The notes under the pieces were generated by a model that worked only from the letters and a program-made list of their open reading frames with translations, was not told the origin of the DNA and made no database searches. Below, piece by piece: positions 6,893 to 8,720 of a DNA stretch of 8,720 bases. The position numbers and the translations under genes are program-made. How positions within the stretch are numbered: the first letter of the stretch is position 1; every line of letters begins with the position of its first letter. The DNA is taken from contig URGG01000082.1 in the NCBI GenBank assembly GCA_900547345.1, positions 1-8,720 on the forward strand, given 5' to 3'. This DNA comes from an uncultured Collinsella sp. Lineage in GTDB: Bacteria; Actinomycetota; Coriobacteriia; Coriobacteriales; Coriobacteriaceae.

Positions 6893-7392
6893 GACTCCCC
6901 CTCACGTCGATCTTGGATCTGACTTTCAGCTGCCACCTGCCGCTTAAATGTCTCGCACTCGTCGCCGAGCACCTGAGAGAATTTGCCGATCAAGCGCATT
7001 ATCTCGCGCTGCTCACATGGCTCGAGGGCATCGAAGGCTCGCTGTTCGGCCTTGAGTGCCGGCAGCGCATAACGCTCGGCAAATCGCCTACCCTCTTCGG
7101 TCAGGCTCACAACCTTGTTCTTGCGACCGCCTTCGGCAAACTCAAGCGTGGCGAAACCCCGCGCCGTCAAGGTTTTAATGGCCGAATTGATGGTCTGTTT
7201 GCTATAGAACCATTCGCTTGTCAGACGACTCACAGCGATGCTACCGCCCGCCGTGCTGGTGTCGACGAGCATCCAATAGGCGCAGTCCGAAAGGCCGCAG
7301 GTGCGCGAGAACTCCGAATAGATATGGTCGAGTCCATTGAGCATCCGATCGAAATCGACCAGGCTAACTGCACTATTCATCTCTCCCGCCAT
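6880..7392 (-). CDS. MarR-family winged-helix transcriptional regulator
   Basis: A 170-residue regulator, first gene of the marR-ABC-ABC operon. The winged-helix region is clear: SIAVSRLTSEWFYSKQTINSAIKTL (51-75) is the helix-turn-helix, with the recognition helix about 64-75. It is followed by the wing around EGGRKNKVVSLTEEG (87-101), then a long C-terminal dimerisation helix. The C-terminal tail is charged and ends in two cysteines (168, 170). Start choice is uncertain. The frame extends to a TTG at 7455, but that codon lies in the promoter -35. The ATG at 7392 has only a weak GGA 7 bases upstream, and the ATG at 7380 has GGGAG too close. MarR proteins typically repress their own operon and respond to small phenolic or drug ligands. 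Gene order suggests it controls the exporter. The ligand is unknown. Confidence 0.9.
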   Translation of the reverse strand: MAGEMNSAVSLVDFDRMLNGLDHIYSEFSRTCGLSDCAYWMLVDTSTAGGSIAVSRLTSEWFYSKQTINSAIKTLTARGFATLEFAEGGRKNKVVSLTEEGRRFAERYALPALKAEQRAFDALEPCEQREIMRLIGKFSQVLGDECETFKRQVAAESQIQDRREGESCDC

Positions 7393-7398
7393 TCGATT

Positions 7399-7446
7399 GT
7401 CCGAGTTTTGACCAATTTGTATTTCTAGATTAGTCCGAGTTTTGAC
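7399..7446. repeat. 14-bp direct repeat in the marR promoter, probable operator
   Basis: The sequence GTCCGAGTTTTGAC occurs exactly twice, at 7399-7412 and 7433-7446, with a 34-base period. The upstream copy fills most of the spacer between -35 and -10, and the other lies just after the expected start of transcription. The copy at 7433 also forms an inverted repeat, TTGAC-TATC-GTCAA (7442-7455), across the -35. This placement is typical of repressor binding; MarR as the ligand is inferred from adjacency. Confidence 0.65.
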
Positions 7447-7455
7447 TATCGTCAA
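7427..7455 (-). promoter_or_regulatory. marR-ABC operon promoter
   Basis: On the minus strand TTGACG (7450-7455) and TAATCT (7427-7432) are separated by exactly 17 bases, the best sigma-70-type promoter in the window. Transcription would start near 7420, about 28 bases before the ATG at 7392. An AT-rich stretch with TATATATA and the palindrome CTATATAG (7465-7489) lies just upstream and could act as an UP element. Confidence 0.75.
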
Positions 7456-7505
7456 TAAGCTCGTTATATATACGGGCGACCCTATATAGCATATCGACAG
7501 AAAAA

Positions 7506-7536
7506 GACCGCCGGCGCGGAGGCGGCGCCGGCGGTC
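7506..7536 (-). terminator. Rho-independent terminator of the 96-residue gene
   Basis: Perfect 12-bp arms GACCGCCGGCGC (7506-7517) and its complement (7525-7536) with a 7-base loop are followed on the minus strand by TTTTTCTG. It lies 27 bases past the stop at 7564 and insulates the marR promoter from upstream transcription. Confidence 0.92.
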
Positions 7537-7563
7537 ACGCGAGAATAGCGATGTATTTGCCCG

Positions 7564-7854
7564 TTAGGCAGCGACGGCCTCGTAGACCGTAGCGCTCGCA
7601 AAGCTGTCGTGCAGGCTCTTGCCGCAGATCCAAGGCAGCTCAACGACCTCGCAGACCGTATTGACCAGCTCGGAGCAGTCAGTAAAATGGCCCTTATCGT
7701 TGAGGGTCTCGCAATCCTGAACACGCCAATAGCCATCGGTGTGCGTGATGTAGTACTCGTGATCGTTGATCGACACGAAAGCTCGCGTCTTGGAACGCAG
7801 CAGCTTCAGAAATCCTTCGAAATCGGTCTCGACGACATCTCCAGCCTGGAACAT
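7564..7854 (-). CDS. Small protein of unknown function
   Basis: A 96-residue protein that I do not recognise. The ATG at 7854 follows a strong AGGAGG centred near 7865, so the gene is very likely translated; a GTG at 7884 in the same frame lies upstream of this ribosome site and is rejected. It has its own promoter-like sequence and a strong terminator, so it appears to be a single-gene unit. The N-terminal half looks beta-rich and aromatic (FVSINDHEYYITHTDGYWRV, 26-45). The C-terminal half holds four cysteines (48, 60, 68, 77), whose spacing does not match a zinc ribbon I know. It ends in a short Ala-rich tail. There is no signal peptide and no membrane segment. Net charge appears acidic. 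It could be a small beta-fold binding or regulatory protein, but no function is claimed. Confidence 0.82.
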   Translation of the reverse strand: MFQAGDVVETDFEGFLKLLRSKTRAFVSINDHEYYITHTDGYWRVQDCETLNDKGHFTDCSELVNTVCEVVELPWICGKSLHDSFASATVYEAVAA

Positions 7855-7888
7855 GATAGTTACCTCCTGGCCCAGCGCCACCACAGCG

Positions 7889-7932
7889 CATTGATAAACG
7901 TTGGTACCCCTTTAGTAAAACCTTTATCAATG
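7889..7932. promoter_or_regulatory. Inverted repeat flanking the likely promoter of the 96-residue gene
   Basis: A perfect 10-bp inverted repeat, CATTGATAAA (7889-7898) and TTTATCAATG (7923-7932), is separated by 24 bases. On the minus strand TTTACT (7914-7919) and TATCAA (7891-7896) form a 17-base-spaced promoter candidate. One arm covers the -10 and the other sits just upstream of the -35. Each promoter box matches consensus at four of six positions. A dimeric regulator bridging the two arms is one reading. Confidence 0.5.
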
Positions 7933-8009
7933 GATATGCGCCCATGATTTAGGCAAGTGGTAAAAAACCGCAGGGTAGACGGGATAAAACGTTTAACCAT
8001 CCCACCGGT

Positions 8010-8038
8010 TTGTCACATTCTGGCTGAAGTTTTATGCA
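8010..8038 (+). promoter_or_regulatory. Possible promoter of the nitroreductase gene
   Basis: TTGTCA (8010-8015), 17 bases, TATGCA (8033-8038) on the plus strand. It would give a leader of about 100 bases to the ATG at 8147. A GGATAAAACGTTT motif (7982-7994) lies just upstream of the -35. The -35 is good (five of six); the -10 is moderate. Confidence 0.5.
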
Positions 8039-8146
8039 AACCAACTTTTCCACTTGGTAGCTTGCGTTGTTTGGGGCCGACTACGCGATTACGGTTTTGG
8101 TTCGGCGGGTAAGAACGAGGCATCGAAACCAACGTCAGGAGGACCC

Positions 8147-8674
8147 ATGGAGACCATCGAAGCGCTCATCCACCGCCGCAGCTGCCGCAAATACAGCGAT
8201 CGCCCTGTCGAGGCCGAGAAGCTCGCACGCATTATCGAAGCCGGCCAGTACGCGCCGAGCGGCATGGGACGCCAGCCGGTCACGTTCGTCGCCGTCACCG
8301 ACCCCGCAACCGTCGAGCGCCTCTCGCAGCTCAACGCCCAAGTTATGGGCAGAGAGGGAGATCCCTTCTACGGCGCCAAGACCGTTGTGGTGGCGCTGGT
8401 CGACCGCAGCGTGCCCACGCACCTGGAAGACGGCTCGCTCGCCATGGGCAACCTGCTCAACGCAGCCTATGCGCTGGGCGTCGATTCGTGTTGGATCCAC
8501 CGCGCGCACGAGGTCTTTGACTCACCCGAGGGACTGGAACTGCTGACCAAGTGGGGTCTGCCCGCCGACGGAAGCCTGCGCGGTGTGGGCAACTGCATTC
8601 TGGGCTATGCCGAGGGCACGCTTCCCGAAGCAAAGCCGCGCCGCGACAACGTGGTGTATGTTCCGCCGTTCTAA
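8147..8674 (+). CDS. Nitroreductase-family FMN oxidoreductase
   Basis: A 175-residue cytosolic flavoprotein of the nitroreductase superfamily, whose members use NAD(P)H and FMN to reduce nitro compounds, quinones or flavins as obligate dimers. Visible family signatures are the N-terminal phosphate-binding RRSCRKY (10-16), YAPSGMGRQP (35-44), the dimer-helix segment DGSLAMGNLLNAAYALG (95-111), SCWIHRA (114-120), and the C-terminal GNCILGYAEG (148-157) followed by KPRRDNVVYV (163-172). At 175 residues it is a compact single-domain member without a ferredoxin domain. The ATG at 8147 follows AGGAGGA (8137-8143) with a rather short 3-4 base gap; the frame extends upstream to 8054 but without a ribosome site. 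It is divergent from the 96-residue gene. The true substrate is unknown. The stop codon lies in a hairpin loop. Confidence 0.93.
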   Translation: METIEALIHRRSCRKYSDRPVEAEKLARIIEAGQYAPSGMGRQPVTFVAVTDPATVERLSQLNAQVMGREGDPFYGAKTVVVALVDRSVPTHLEDGSLAMGNLLNAAYALGVDSCWIHRAHEVFDSPEGLELLTKWGLPADGSLRGVGNCILGYAEGTLPEAKPRRDNVVYVPPF

Positions 8675-8686
8675 CGAACGGCGGAA
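8661..8686 (+). terminator. Hairpin spanning the nitroreductase stop codon
   Basis: Perfect 11-bp arms TTCCGCCGTTC (8661-8671) and GAACGGCGGAA (8676-8686) enclose a 4-base loop that contains the TAA stop (8672-8674). The left arm encodes the last residues (Pro-Pro-Phe). No T-tract follows within the window; instead a GC-rich stretch with a run of seven C ends at 8711. It may be a terminator core or an mRNA 3'-end stabiliser. Confidence 0.5.
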
Positions 8687-8720
8687 ACGTTGGACCCGGG
8701 CGGGCCCCCCCGATGCTCAA

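Noticed and set aside
7393..7455. Longer marR from the TTG at 7455
   Set aside because: The TTG lies within the promoter -35 and upstream of the expected transcription start.
7954..8056. CAAGTGG / CCACTTG inverted pair in the nitroreductase spacer
   Set aside because: Only 7 bases about 90 bases apart; expected by chance at this length.
8691..8712. C-rich run after the nitroreductase as a structured element
   Set aside because: The window ends too soon to see a partner arm or T-tract, so it cannot be called.

Overview
The window reads as a compact, high-GC bacterial chromosome segment, most likely from a gut Coriobacteriia (Collinsella-like) actinobacterium. This rests on the GC-rich codon use, strong AGGAGG-type ribosome sites, short intergenic gaps closed by GC-rich hairpins, and my recollection of protein style. 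It was not checked against a database. I see no rRNA, tRNA, CRISPR array, insertion sequence, integrase or phage gene.

Layout from left to right. A strong hairpin (1-39) lies beyond the 3' end of ilvE, a branched-chain aminotransferase on the minus strand (113-1165) with a roughly 170-base leader. Next is a DedA/VTT-family membrane protein on the minus strand (1455-2102) with its own terminator. A 223-base divergent spacer separates it from cysE (serine acetyltransferase, plus strand, 2326-3030). cysE converges on a three-gene minus-strand operon, marR - ABC exporter A - ABC exporter B (7392 down to 3139). Between these convergent 3' ends lie a bidirectional-looking terminator and a REP-like palindrome. 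Upstream of marR come a GC-rich terminator and a 96-residue protein of unknown function (minus, 7564-7854). A divergent regulatory spacer follows, then an FMN nitroreductase-family gene on the plus strand (8147-8674), whose stop codon sits in the loop of a perfect hairpin.

How the genes work together. ilvE (last step of Leu/Ile/Val synthesis or first step of breakdown) and cysE (committed step of cysteine synthesis) are amino-acid housekeeping genes standing alone. The centre of the window is a MarR-controlled heterodimeric ABC exporter. The two subunits carry complementary defects: subunit A has Asp and Gln in place of the Walker B Glu and switch His, and subunit B has a deviant ISQGQ signature. 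One ATP site should therefore be catalytic and the other degenerate. The three genes are joined by overlaps or a 1-base gap, and the marR promoter carries a 14-bp direct repeat and an inverted repeat that look like an autoregulatory operator.

Most of the window is ordinary core genome. The points most worth following are the marR operator, the unknown 96-residue gene with a 10-bp inverted repeat flanking its likely promoter, the recurring GATAAAACGTTT motif, the palindrome on the cysE promoter, and the two hairpins tied to stop codons. I do not see a convincing wholly new system.
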